Of a stretch of DNA of 7,514 nt, positions 1-5,781 are shown piece after piece. Origin of the DNA: an uncultured Paracoccaceae bacterium. GTDB lineage: Bacteria; Pseudomonadota; Alphaproteobacteria; Rhodobacterales; Rhodobacteraceae. The notes under the pieces were generated by a model. It did no database searches. It was not told where the DNA came from and saw only the letters and a program-made list of their open reading frames with translations. A program made the translations under genes and the position numbers. The stretch covers positions 1-7,514 of the forward strand of contig CAJXHQ010000144.1 in the NCBI GenBank assembly GCA_913054485.1, in the 5' to 3' direction. Each line of letters starts with the position of its first letter. Position 1 is the first letter of the stretch.

Positions 1-314
1 CTCTCCTGCTGCACCAGACGCAGGAACAGATCCTCGGGAATGTCATGCTGCTTTGCCGCCGCGCGCGCCATATCCATGTAGATGCCCCGGTACTTGCCGG
101 TATAAGGCAGCATCCCGCCTGCCCCGCCGCTGTCCCGCTCCGGCTTCAGCCGCTCGGAATGGCGGTATTGGCTGGAGGCGCGGCCATCGAGGACCTTCAG
201 TTGCGATGCAAAGAGGTTGCGCTGGCTTCTGGTGCCCAGCACGTCGGCCGCGGCGGCCTCCGCACAGAGCGAAGCCGCTGCACTTACTGCAATAATGCGC
301 AGGAATACTGTCAT
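1..314 (-). CDS. Secreted lytic transglycosylase (SLT-like), N-terminal part, cut by the left edge
   Basis: The first 104 residues of a gene that continues past the left edge. The start ATG (314-312) follows AAGGA and a GGGGG run that can serve as ribosome binding site. Residues 1-23 look like a Sec signal peptide: short basic start, hydrophobic stretch (LRIIAVSAAASL), then an AEAAAA-D cleavage region. Cys17 lacks a lipobox, so a soluble periplasmic protein is more likely than a lipoprotein. Residues 83-104 (ARAAAKQHDIPEDLFLRLVQQE) resemble the entry helices of the soluble lytic transglycosylase fold. In that family the Glu of a 'QES' motif is the catalytic acid that cleaves the MurNAc-GlcNAc bond of peptidoglycan to form 1,6-anhydro ends. 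Here that Glu would be Glu104, the last complete codon. It lies 75 bases downstream of the ABC-F gene on the same strand. The family call is an inference from a short segment, since the GLMQ-type motifs lie outside the window. Confidence 0.72.
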   Translation of the reverse strand, partial: MTVFLRIIAVSAAASLCAEAAAADVLGTRSQRNLFASQLKVLDGRASSQYRHSERLKPERDSGGAGGMLPYTGKYRGIYMDMARAAAKQHDIPEDLFLRLVQQE

Positions 315-339
315 CAACTGCCCCCAGTTTCCTTGACAG

Positions 340-366
340 GATATAGGGCAATTGGCGCGAATTCAA
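340..366 (-). promoter_or_regulatory. Weak candidate promoter for the lytic transglycosylase gene
   Basis: On the minus strand, TTGAAT (366-361) and TATATC (345-340) resemble -35 and -10 boxes, but the 15-base spacer is short. Transcription would start near 333, leaving a leader of about 20 bases. No terminator hairpin separates this site from the ABC-F stop codon, so read-through from that gene is also possible. Confidence 0.25.
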
Positions 367-389
367 AGCATCTTGTCCACTATAAGGCG

Positions 390-2201
390 TCAGCCTGCTT
401 CGGACTTTTCCTCCAGCTCCAGCCATTCCTCTTCGGAGGCGGCCAGTTTCTCCTGCCGTTCCACAAGCGCTTCGGTGGCTTTCTTGAACTTCACCGGCTC
501 GCGGGTGAACAGTTCGGGATCCGCCATCAGCTCTTCCAGCTTGGCGATTTCCTTCTCCAGCCGCTCCATCTCGCCCGGAAGCGCCTCCAGCCGATGCTTT
601 TCGGTGAACGACAGGCCTGCCTTGGCCTTCTGCTCCTGCTTCGGCTTGGCAGATTTCGCAGCCTTGGCCTTCTCGGCTGCCGGCGCCGCGTCCGGAGCCC
701 GCTGGCTGCGGTAGTCGCTCCAGCCGCCGGCATAGGCCACCGCCTGGCCATTGCCTTCCATGGCAATGGTCTGCGTGGCCACCCGGTCCAGGAAATCGCG
801 GTCGTGGCTGACCAGCAGCACGGTACCGTCGTAATTGTCCAGAAGCTCCTGCAGCAGATCCAGCGTTTCGACGTCCAGATCGTTGGTCGGTTCGTCCAGC
901 ACCAGCATATTGCTCTGGCGCGCCATCAGCTTGGCCAGCAGCAGCCGCGCCTTTTCGCCGCCCGACAGGGACCGCACCGGCGCACGGGCCTGGCGTTCGT
1001 CGAACAGATAGTCCTTGAGATAGCCGACAACATGTTTCGGATTGCCGCGCACCATCACCTGGTCCGCCTTGCCCGAGACCCGCATGCCCGGATCGCTGGT
1101 CAGATTGTCCCACAGGCTCATCTCCGGATCCAGCTGGTCGCGCGCCTGGTCAAACAGGGCAACCTCCAGCCCCGTGCCCAGTTTCACCGTGCCCTCATCC
1201 GGGGCTTCCTGACCCAGCAGCATCTTCAGCAGCGTGGTCTTGCCGGTGCCGTTGGGGCCGACAAAGGCCACCCGGTCGCCGCGCTGCACTTTCAGCGAGA
1301 AATTCCTGACGATCTGCTTGTCGCCATAGGCCTTGGTCAGCCCTTCCGCCTCGATCACCTTGCGGCCCGATTTAGGCGCCGAATCCAGTGCAAATTCTGC
1401 GGTGCCCTGGCGCTTGATCTGGCCTGCGCGCTGCGCCTTCAGATCATGCAGCGCGCGCACCCGGCCCATGTTGCGCTTGCGCCGCGCGCTGATGCCTTCC
1501 ACCGCCCAGCGGCTTTCCGACTTGATCAGCCGGTTCAGCTTGTGGCGCTGCTGGTCTTCTTCGTCCCAGATCTTGTCGCGCCATTCCTCAAAGGCTGCAA
1601 ACCCCTTCTCCTGGCGGCGCACCTGGCCGCGGTCGATCCACAGCGTGGCGCGGGTCAGCGCGCGCAGGAAGGCGCGGTCATGGGAGATCAGGACATAGGC
1701 CGTGCGGGTGGCCTGCAGCTCCCCCTCCAGCCAGCCGATCGCCTCGATGTCCAGGTGGTTGGTCGGTTCGTCCAGCAGCATCAGATCGGGCGCTTCCGCC
1801 ATCAGCTTGGCCAGCGCTGCCCGCCGCCGCTCGCCGCCGGATGCGGTTTCCACCGGGCGCGCCGGGTCGAACTTCAGCCCCTCGCCTGCACGTTCCACCT
1901 TGTACATCTCGCCGGGCTCCAGGCCCGAGGCGGCAAAATCCCCAAGCGTGGCAAAGCCTTCCATCTTCGGATCCTGCTCCATATAGCCGACCGATTTGCC
2001 CGGCGGCACCACGATAGAGCCCTTATCGGCCTCCACGAGACCTGCCATGACTTTCATCAGTGTCGACTTGCCGGACCCGTTGCGCCCCACCAGAGCGACG
2101 CGGTCGCCGGGCTGCACCACCAGATCGAGTTCGGAAAAAACCGGATCACCCCCGAAGGTCAGTGAAATGCCGGTCATCTGCAGAAGAGGAATACGTGCCA
2201 T
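390..2201 (-). CDS. uup: ABC-F family ATP-binding protein, Uup type
   Basis: A soluble protein of 603 residues with two ATP-binding cassettes and no membrane segments, as expected for ABC-F proteins that act on the ribosome rather than in transport. Cassette 1: Walker A GRNGSGKS (39-46), signature ASGGE (120-124), Walker B LMLLDEP (140-146) followed by TNHLD, switch His174. The charged inter-domain linker (about 195-270) contains ARRKRNMGRVRAL (239-251), typical of Uup. Cassette 2: Walker A GPNGTGKT (315-322), signature LSGGE (412-416), Walker B MLVLDEP (432-438) followed by TNDLD, His466. An Ala/Lys-rich tether (502-528) leads to a charged coiled coil (about 533-600), matching the C-terminal domain of Uup, which binds nucleic acid in E. 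coli. Both catalytic Glu residues (145 and 437) are present, so both sites should hydrolyse ATP. The start is preceded only by a weak GGCTGG-like site; Met9 is a less likely alternative. The family is secure; the cellular role in this organism is inferred. Confidence 0.93.
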   Translation of the reverse strand: MARIPLLQMTGISLTFGGDPVFSELDLVVQPGDRVALVGRNGSGKSTLMKVMAGLVEADKGSIVVPPGKSVGYMEQDPKMEGFATLGDFAASGLEPGEMYKVERAGEGLKFDPARPVETASGGERRRAALAKLMAEAPDLMLLDEPTNHLDIEAIGWLEGELQATRTAYVLISHDRAFLRALTRATLWIDRGQVRRQEKGFAAFEEWRDKIWDEEDQQRHKLNRLIKSESRWAVEGISARRKRNMGRVRALHDLKAQRAGQIKRQGTAEFALDSAPKSGRKVIEAEGLTKAYGDKQIVRNFSLKVQRGDRVAFVGPNGTGKTTLLKMLLGQEAPDEGTVKLGTGLEVALFDQARDQLDPEMSLWDNLTSDPGMRVSGKADQVMVRGNPKHVVGYLKDYLFDERQARAPVRSLSGGEKARLLLAKLMARQSNMLVLDEPTNDLDVETLDLLQELLDNYDGTVLLVSHDRDFLDRVATQTIAMEGNGQAVAYAGGWSDYRSQRAPDAAPAAEKAKAAKSAKPKQEQKAKAGLSFTEKHRLEALPGEMERLEKEIAKLEELMADPELFTREPVKFKKATEALVERQEKLAASEEEWLELEEKSEAG

Positions 2202-2226
2202 GCCAGCCAGCTAAACCGGTGCAATT

Positions 2227-2242
2227 CAGGCGTCAACGCCTG
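2227..2242. repeat. Inverted repeat between olsB and uup
   Basis: CAGGCGT and ACGCCTG face each other with two bases between them, equivalent to a 6-bp stem with a four-base loop. It lies in the 69-base gap between the olsB stop and the uup start. No T-run follows on the minus strand, so it is not a typical intrinsic terminator. It could be an operator or a short mRNA hairpin in front of uup. On the minus strand the repeat includes TTGACG, a possible -35 box, but no good -10 box follows. Confidence 0.4.
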
Positions 2243-2244
2243 CG

Positions 2245-2266
2245 CTTCATCTTTTCAAAAATACTC
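2245..2266 (-). other. AT-rich intergenic motif just after olsB
   Basis: Four bases after the olsB stop codon, the minus strand reads TATTTTTGAAAAGATGAAG within this 22-base segment, in sharp AT contrast to its surroundings. From memory, similar strings recur between genes in Rhodobacteraceae genomes, but I cannot verify this here and know no established function. It runs directly into the inverted repeat at 2227-2242. Confidence 0.3.
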
Positions 2267-2270
2267 AGAA

Positions 2271-3041
2271 TCACCCGGCCACAGCCCGCAGCAGACGCTT
2301 GCGGGCGGGCGGGATCGCTCCGATTTCAAGCCCGGTGAAGACATGCAGGGTGTTAAGCTGCCGGTCCACAACCGCATGATCGCTGACCCAGCCGCCCATC
2401 ATCAGGTAGGTGCGCAGCAAGGGCGGCATCCTCAGCATGGCCTTCCTGGCGTCCGGCTTGCGCCGCAGGCGGGCGGCAAATCTGAACACATGCGGTGCCT
2501 TCACCCGCGGCAGCCAGCGCTTCGGCGCCAGGTGGCGGTGCTTCAGCATGGCAAAAGTGTCCAGGTAGTCTCCGGTTTCGGTGCCCGCAAACGAAGAACA
2601 GCCAAACAGCATCCGGATATCATTGTCATCAACAAAGGAGGTCATCGCCCCCCAGGCAATGCGCAGGATGTCCGGGTCGGTGCGATCGGGATGGATACAG
2701 AACCGGCCCACCTCGGCCATGCGGCCCTGGAAATCCGTCAGCGAGGAGAGCCCGTAGAACTGCGCCGAGTAGCTGCGCTCCACATCGGCGCCCCCCTCCA
2801 GAACCAGCACACGGAAACAGCAGACCAGCGCGCCGGTCTTGGCCTCCTCCACCAGGATATGGCTACAGACCGCATCAAAGGCATCGCAATCCAGCTCTGC
2901 AGTGGCAAAGCACAGGCTGCGCAGCGCCTGCGCCGCGGCCACATCCTCCGCGGTTTCGGCCAGACGGGCGCCGTAGCGCCCCTTGCTGAGCAGTGCCGGC
3001 AGGTTTGGCATGTCAGGTCTCCGCTGTCCTGAGAGGCGCAT
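2271..3041 (-). CDS. olsB: L-ornithine N-alpha-acyltransferase (OlsB), GNAT-fold
   Basis: Predicted to transfer a 3-hydroxyacyl group from acyl-ACP to the alpha-amino group of ornithine, giving lyso-ornithine lipid, the first step of phosphorus-free ornithine-lipid synthesis. From the chosen start it has 256 residues. OlsB-like features, numbered from that start: LLSKGRYGARLAETAEDVAAA near the N-terminus (17-37), EVGRFCIHPD (110-119), MLFGCSSFAGTE (144-155), and a C-terminal YLMMGGWVSDHAVVDRQLNT segment in the 'gygakv..dPaid..fnt' style of the family. The start at 3041 is preceded by a strong GGGGAGG eight bases away. An ATG 21 bases upstream (3062) has no such site. An ATG 30 bases downstream (3011) has GGAG at a good distance and gives MPNLPALLSKG, so it is a real alternative. 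The gene lies 53 bases after bamE and 69 before uup, all on the same strand. The acyl acceptor is inferred from the family; related enzymes can use other amino acids, such as glutamine. Confidence 0.85.
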   Translation of the reverse strand: MRLSGQRRPDMPNLPALLSKGRYGARLAETAEDVAAAQALRSLCFATAELDCDAFDAVCSHILVEEAKTGALVCCFRVLVLEGGADVERSYSAQFYGLSSLTDFQGRMAEVGRFCIHPDRTDPDILRIAWGAMTSFVDDNDIRMLFGCSSFAGTETGDYLDTFAMLKHRHLAPKRWLPRVKAPHVFRFAARLRRKPDARKAMLRMPPLLRTYLMMGGWVSDHAVVDRQLNTLHVFTGLEIGAIPPARKRLLRAVAG

Positions 3042-3094
3042 ATCCGGCGCCTCCCCTACCATAGGAACTGTGACAGCGCGATGAAGACCGCGCC

Positions 3095-3565
3095 TTACTC
3101 GACCAGTGCTGATGCAGGGTCGAAATTGCCCAGATTGCCCAGAAGCTGGCGCAGGAAGGTCTTGTCCTGGATGCCGCTGCTGGTCACGCGGCGCTCAAGC
3201 TGGATCACCCGGCCGTCTTCCAGCCCAAAACGCTGAACGCCGGTCACCGTGCCCGCGTCACTGAAGTTGATCGCCACCAGCTCGCGGCTGACTGCCTCGG
3301 GGGCCTTGGCGCCATAGTGGCGGAACCGCGTCTCGATATAATAGTAGCCGCTGTTCTCCAGGATGCCGGTCGAGCTGGGCACGCCGACGGTTTCCGCAAC
3401 CGAATCTCTAGTGTCGACGCCAACCACAACCTCGGCGAGGTCTTCTTCGGTGGGCACGTAGCCGTGATCGCGATAGCGCGCAGAGCAACCTGCGACCAGG
3501 GCGCAGGCACCGGCCAGGACGATGGCTTTGAACAGCGGATAGGTCTTCTTAGCGTTCGCAGGCAT
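3095..3565 (-). CDS. bamE: Outer membrane protein assembly factor BamE (SmpA/OmlA family lipoprotein)
   Basis: A 156-residue lipoprotein, expected to be anchored in the inner leaflet of the outer membrane as an accessory subunit of the BAM complex, which folds beta-barrel proteins. Residues 1-26 form a lipoprotein signal peptide: basic residues (Lys6, Lys7, Lys13), a hydrophobic core, then lipobox LVAGC with acylated Cys27. The SmpA/OmlA domain follows. VGVDTRDSVAETVGVPSST (48-66) matches the 'G.t...V...lG.Ps' turn of the family, and YYYIETRF (74-81) its central strand. The C-terminal part (about 95-125) holds the remaining strands (AINFSDAGTVTGVQRFGLEDGRVI). The start ATG has AAGGGGGG about four bases upstream. 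It is divergent from yceD and is followed by olsB after 53 bases with no clear terminator between, so the two may be co-transcribed. Confidence 0.88.
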   Translation of the reverse strand: MPANAKKTYPLFKAIVLAGACALVAGCSARYRDHGYVPTEEDLAEVVVGVDTRDSVAETVGVPSSTGILENSGYYYIETRFRHYGAKAPEAVSRELVAINFSDAGTVTGVQRFGLEDGRVIQLERRVTSSGIQDKTFLRQLLGNLGNFDPASALVE

Positions 3566-3603
3566 GCGCCCCCCTTGACTTGGCTTGAATACGCCTGAGA
3601 ACC

Positions 3604-3632
3604 CGATTACCTAAAGCAGCCTCCCGGTTCAA
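3604..3632 (-). promoter_or_regulatory. Candidate bamE promoter in the divergent bamE/yceD region
   Basis: On the minus strand, TTGAAC (3632-3627) and TAATCG (3609-3604) are separated by 17 bases, a weak -35/-10 pair. The start point would be near 3597, giving a leader of about 30 bases to bamE. For yceD in the other direction I see only poor candidates: TTGACT at 3575-3580 and TTGAAT at 3585-3590, both without a good -10 box. The two divergent promoters probably overlap in this space. Confidence 0.3.
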
Positions 3633-3650
3633 GAAATGAAAGTTGCCGCG

Positions 3651-4190
3651 ATGACCGATACGACCGCTTTGCGCGTGGCAGACCTGCCCCAGAACAGCCC
3701 GACCTCCTTCGATATGCGCCCCGGCGCTGCTGCCATGGCCGCGCTGGCAGCCGAGCTGGGCCTGACGGGCCTGCGCAAGCTGCGCTTTTCCGGCGAGCTC
3801 CGCGCCAGCGGCAAGCGCGACTGGACGCTGAAAGCAAAACTGGGCGCCACTGTGGTGCAGGACTGCGTGGTTACGCTGGAGCCGGTCACCACCCGCATTG
3901 ATGTGCCGGTAGAGCGGCTGTTTTCAGCGGACCTCAGCACGCCGGACGACGAAGAAGAGACGGAAGTGCCCGAGGACGACTCGGTAGAGCCGCTGGGCAG
4001 CCATATTGATCCGTTTGAGGTGATGACCGAAGCACTGGCGCTGGCTGTACCGGACTACCCGCGCAAACCCGATGCTGATCTCGGCGAGGCCGTCTTTACC
4101 GAGCCGGGGCAGAAAGCGATGACGCAAGAGGACACCAAGCCCTTTGCCGGCTTGGCAAATCTGCGGGATCAGCTAAAAAAAGATCCATAA
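3651..4190 (+). CDS. yceD: YceD/DUF177 family protein (23S rRNA accumulation protein)
   Basis: A soluble protein of 179 residues in the DUF177/YceD family, which is almost always encoded directly before rpmF. YceD is linked to 23S rRNA accumulation in bacteria and plants; its exact biochemical action is not settled. LRKLRFSGELRASGKRDWTL (41-60) and LGATVVQDCVVTLEPVTTRID (64-84) match the alphaproteobacterial form of the 'C..CL.p....' core; only one Cys (Cys72) is present, so no metal site is likely. A highly acidic stretch follows (99-113), then VMTEALALAVPDYPRK (residues 124-139) and a conserved AVFTEPG motif. The chosen ATG has a weak GAAAG site eight bases upstream and gives the usual MT-start. 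An in-frame ATG 15 bases upstream (3636) has no ribosome binding site but cannot be excluded. Near the 3' end, seven consecutive A bases (4175-4181) encode the final Lys-Lys. Confidence 0.85.
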   Translation: MTDTTALRVADLPQNSPTSFDMRPGAAAMAALAAELGLTGLRKLRFSGELRASGKRDWTLKAKLGATVVQDCVVTLEPVTTRIDVPVERLFSADLSTPDDEEETEVPEDDSVEPLGSHIDPFEVMTEALALAVPDYPRKPDADLGEAVFTEPGQKAMTQEDTKPFAGLANLRDQLKKDP

Positions 4191-4245
4191 AACATCTTAT
4201 GCAGCCAGCGCCTTCCTGATATGCGCGGGCCAGTATAAAAACCCC

Positions 4246-4273
4246 TTGCGCAAGCGGAGATTCGCAGTATTTT
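4246..4273 (+). promoter_or_regulatory. Candidate promoter for the rpmF-plsX-fabH operon
   Basis: TTGCGC (4246-4251) and TATTTT (4268-4273) are separated by 16 bases, a plausible sigma-70-type pair in the 215-base gap between yceD and rpmF. The start point would be near 4280, giving a leader of about 126 bases. A second -10-like TATAAA lies at 4234-4239 but lacks a -35 box. A separate promoter would explain why rpmF is so far from yceD, whereas the following genes are tightly spaced. Confidence 0.45.
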
Positions 4274-4301
4274 CGCGCGCTCATCGGAATTTTGGTTGGA
4301 C

Positions 4302-4339
4302 ATCGGTGAGGCGGAAGCCTAAACGCACGTCACACCGAT
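4302..4339 (+). promoter_or_regulatory. Structured rpmF leader: helix with GGAA tetraloop and 12-base bulge
   Basis: ATCGGTG (4302-4308) is complementary to CACCGAT (4333-4339). Directly inside it, AGGC (4309-4312) pairs with GCCT (4317-4320) around a GGAA loop of the stable GNRA type. Together they make an 11-bp helix, continuous on the 5' side, with a 12-base bulge (4321-4332) on the 3' side. It lies 66 bases upstream of the rpmF start, in the predicted untranslated leader. A good ribosome binding site (AAAGG, 4394-4398, seven bases from the ATG) lies outside the helix. It could be a binding site for a ribosomal protein or a stability element. I recognise no named RNA family; the structure is inferred by eye. 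Confidence 0.4.
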
Positions 4340-4405
4340 TGAATCGAGAACGGAAACTGCCGCGCGGGCTGCTGCCCCAAGGCCCAGATAGACAAAGGTT
4401 GAGAC

Positions 4406-4612
4406 ATGGCTGTCCAACAGAACAAAGTATCCAAGTCGCGCCGTAACAACCGCCGCGCGCACGATGCCCTGGTTGCTGCAAACCCGAACGAGTGCCCGTC
4501 CTGCGGCGAGCTGCGCCGTCCGCACCATGTTTGCCCCTCCTGCGGTTCCTACGCTGACCGCGAAGTGATTGCCCAGGCTAGCGAAATCGACCTGGACGAA
4601 GACGCGGCATAA
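4406..4612 (+). CDS. rpmF: 50S ribosomal protein L32 (zinc-ribbon form)
   Basis: A 68-residue ribosomal protein bL32 of the large subunit. The N-terminus [20 protein letters not shown] (1-20) is the basic, rRNA-contacting tail typical of L32. Residues 30-46 hold two CPSC pairs (Cys30, Cys33, Cys43, Cys46) that make a zinc ribbon, so this is the zinc-dependent (C+) form rather than the Cys-free form some bacteria use under zinc limitation. The C-terminal [10 protein letters not shown] is acidic, as in other alphaproteobacteria. AAAGG seven bases before the ATG is a clear ribosome binding site. plsX follows after 39 bases, the widely conserved order yceD-rpmF-plsX. Confidence 0.97.
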   Translation: MAVQQNKVSKSRRNNRRAHDALVAANPNECPSCGELRRPHHVCPSCGSYADREVIAQASEIDLDEDAA

Positions 4613-4626
4613 GCCGCGCCTTCTTT
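4603..4626 (+). terminator. Hairpin over the rpmF stop codon, possible attenuator
   Basis: CGCGGC (4603-4608) and GCCGCG (4613-4618) form a 6-bp GC-rich stem with loop ATAA; the loop and first stem base contain the TAA stop. CC and then TTCTTT follow, a broken T-run. It could partially terminate transcription or protect the rpmF 3' end, so that L32 is made in excess over PlsX. Ribosomes finishing rpmF would disrupt it. It is shorter than a strong intrinsic terminator. Confidence 0.35.
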
Positions 4627-4651
4627 AGTGTAACGCCAGGCAGGCTAGTCT

Positions 4652-5767
4652 ATGACCGCTGGGACAGACCAGAACGATAACAAGACTGCCGGGCGTATCA
4701 CCATTTCGGTAGACGCCATGGGCGGAGACGCCGGCCCTGCGGTTGTGGTGGCCGGTATTGCCAAATCCGCCGAGAAGAACCCGGACATCGGGTTCATTCT
4801 GCATGGGCCGAAAGAACAGCTCGAACCATTGGTTGCGAAGAAGCGCCGGCTGGAAGGCCGCGTTGAGATTCGCGATGCCCGCGATGTGGTCACCATGGAG
4901 GACAAACCCTCCCAGGTGATGCGCAATGGCAAGGGCACCTCCATGTGGTCGGCGCTGGAATCGGTCAAAAAGGGCGAAGCCGCCGGAGCCGTCTCCTGCG
5001 GCAACACCGGCGCGCTGATGGCGCTGTCGATGCTGCGGCTGCGTAAGCTGCCGGGCGTGAACCGGCCTGCCATTGCGGTGCTCTGGCCCTCGCTGAATCC
5101 GCAGGGGTTCAACGTCATGCTGGACGTGGGCGCGGATATCCGCGCCGATGCAGAAGACCTTCTGCAATATGCGGTCATGGGCATGTCCTATGTGCGCAAC
5201 TCCATGGACATCTCCCGCCCCCGTGTCGGCTTGCTGAATGTCGGCACCGAGGAGCACAAGGGCCGTGCTGAGCTGAAAGAAGCCTATGGGCTGATTGCCG
5301 CTCAGGCGGATCAGGCGAATTTTGAATTCGTCGGCTTTGTCGAAGGCGGCGACATTCCCGGTGATATCGCCGATGTCATCGTGACCGACGGGTTCACCGG
5401 CAATGTGGCGATCAAGACCGGCGAAGGCACCGCCAGCCTGATCAGCACCGCCCTGCGCCAAGCCTTTGCTTATTCACTGCTTTCCAAACTGGCCGCATTG
5501 CTGGCCTATACGTCGCTCGGCCGTCTGAAAAAGCGGATCGACCCGCGCCGTGTGAACGGCGGTGTCTTCCTCGGCCTCAATGGCACGGTGGTGAAATCCC
5601 ACGGCGGCGCAGACGCAACCGGGATCTCGGCAGCGGTGAAACTGGCGTTTCACCTGGCTGAGCAGGGTTTCGCAGAAAAGCTGGCTGCACGGGTTGCATC
5701 CGCCCGCCTGCTTACCCAAGATAATGAAACCGGTTCCAAAGAGCCGGCAATTACTGAAAAAGACTAA
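4652..5767 (+). CDS. plsX: Phosphate acyltransferase PlsX (acyl-ACP:phosphate transacylase)
   Basis: A 371-residue peripheral membrane enzyme that converts acyl-ACP and phosphate into acyl-phosphate, which PlsY then uses to acylate glycerol-3-phosphate at the start of phospholipid synthesis. Family motifs are all present: SVDAMGGDAGP (19-29), VVTMEDKPSQVMRNGKGTSMW (79-99), CGNTGALMA (116-124), MLDVGADIRADAEDL, LLNVGTEEHKGRAELKEAYG, VIVTDGFTGNVAIKTGEG and GLNGTVVKSHGGAD. The first 14 residues are a polar extension before the core. The C-terminus ends in a short charged tail (TGSKEPAITEKD). The length is slightly above the usual 330-350. The ribosome binding site (AGGCAGG-like, 4637-4644) is weak. 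fabH follows after only 14 bases, so the two are almost certainly co-transcribed. Confidence 0.97.
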   Translation: MTAGTDQNDNKTAGRITISVDAMGGDAGPAVVVAGIAKSAEKNPDIGFILHGPKEQLEPLVAKKRRLEGRVEIRDARDVVTMEDKPSQVMRNGKGTSMWSALESVKKGEAAGAVSCGNTGALMALSMLRLRKLPGVNRPAIAVLWPSLNPQGFNVMLDVGADIRADAEDLLQYAVMGMSYVRNSMDISRPRVGLLNVGTEEHKGRAELKEAYGLIAAQADQANFEFVGFVEGGDIPGDIADVIVTDGFTGNVAIKTGEGTASLISTALRQAFAYSLLSKLAALLAYTSLGRLKKRIDPRRVNGGVFLGLNGTVVKSHGGADATGISAAVKLAFHLAEQGFAEKLAARVASARLLTQDNETGSKEPAITEKD

Positions 5768-5781
5768 AGGCAGGCCTCGAA

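Noticed and set aside
45..2165. A 706-residue plus-strand open frame lying opposite the transglycosylase gene and the ABC-F gene.
   Set aside because: It is in exact codon register with both minus-strand genes. Stops on the plus strand would need TTA, CTA or TCA codons in those genes, which are rare in GC-rich genomes. Its repeated segments mirror the two duplicated ATPase cassettes, and the opposing frames have clear family motifs.
2343..3032. A 229-residue plus-strand open frame opposite olsB.
   Set aside because: Composition is His/Gln/Arg-rich without recognisable motifs, and the opposite strand encodes a protein with OlsB family motifs.
3566..3650. A plus-strand promoter for yceD in the divergent gap.
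   Set aside because: TTGACT and TTGAAT occur, but no acceptable -10 box lies 16-18 bases downstream, so no position can be supported.
4373..4387. GGGC/GCCC pairings near the rpmF ribosome binding site as a switch hairpin.
   Set aside because: Four-base stems with several alternative partners in GC-rich sequence; not distinguishable from chance.
4246..4446. A 66-residue Arg-rich frame in the yceD-rpmF gap.
   Set aside because: It begins at a non-ATG codon inside the candidate promoter, has no ribosome binding site, runs into rpmF out of frame and looks like translated leader sequence.
4625..5461. A 278-residue minus-strand open frame opposite plsX.
   Set aside because: A shadow of plsX, whose motifs are complete on the plus strand; no independent motif or start signal.
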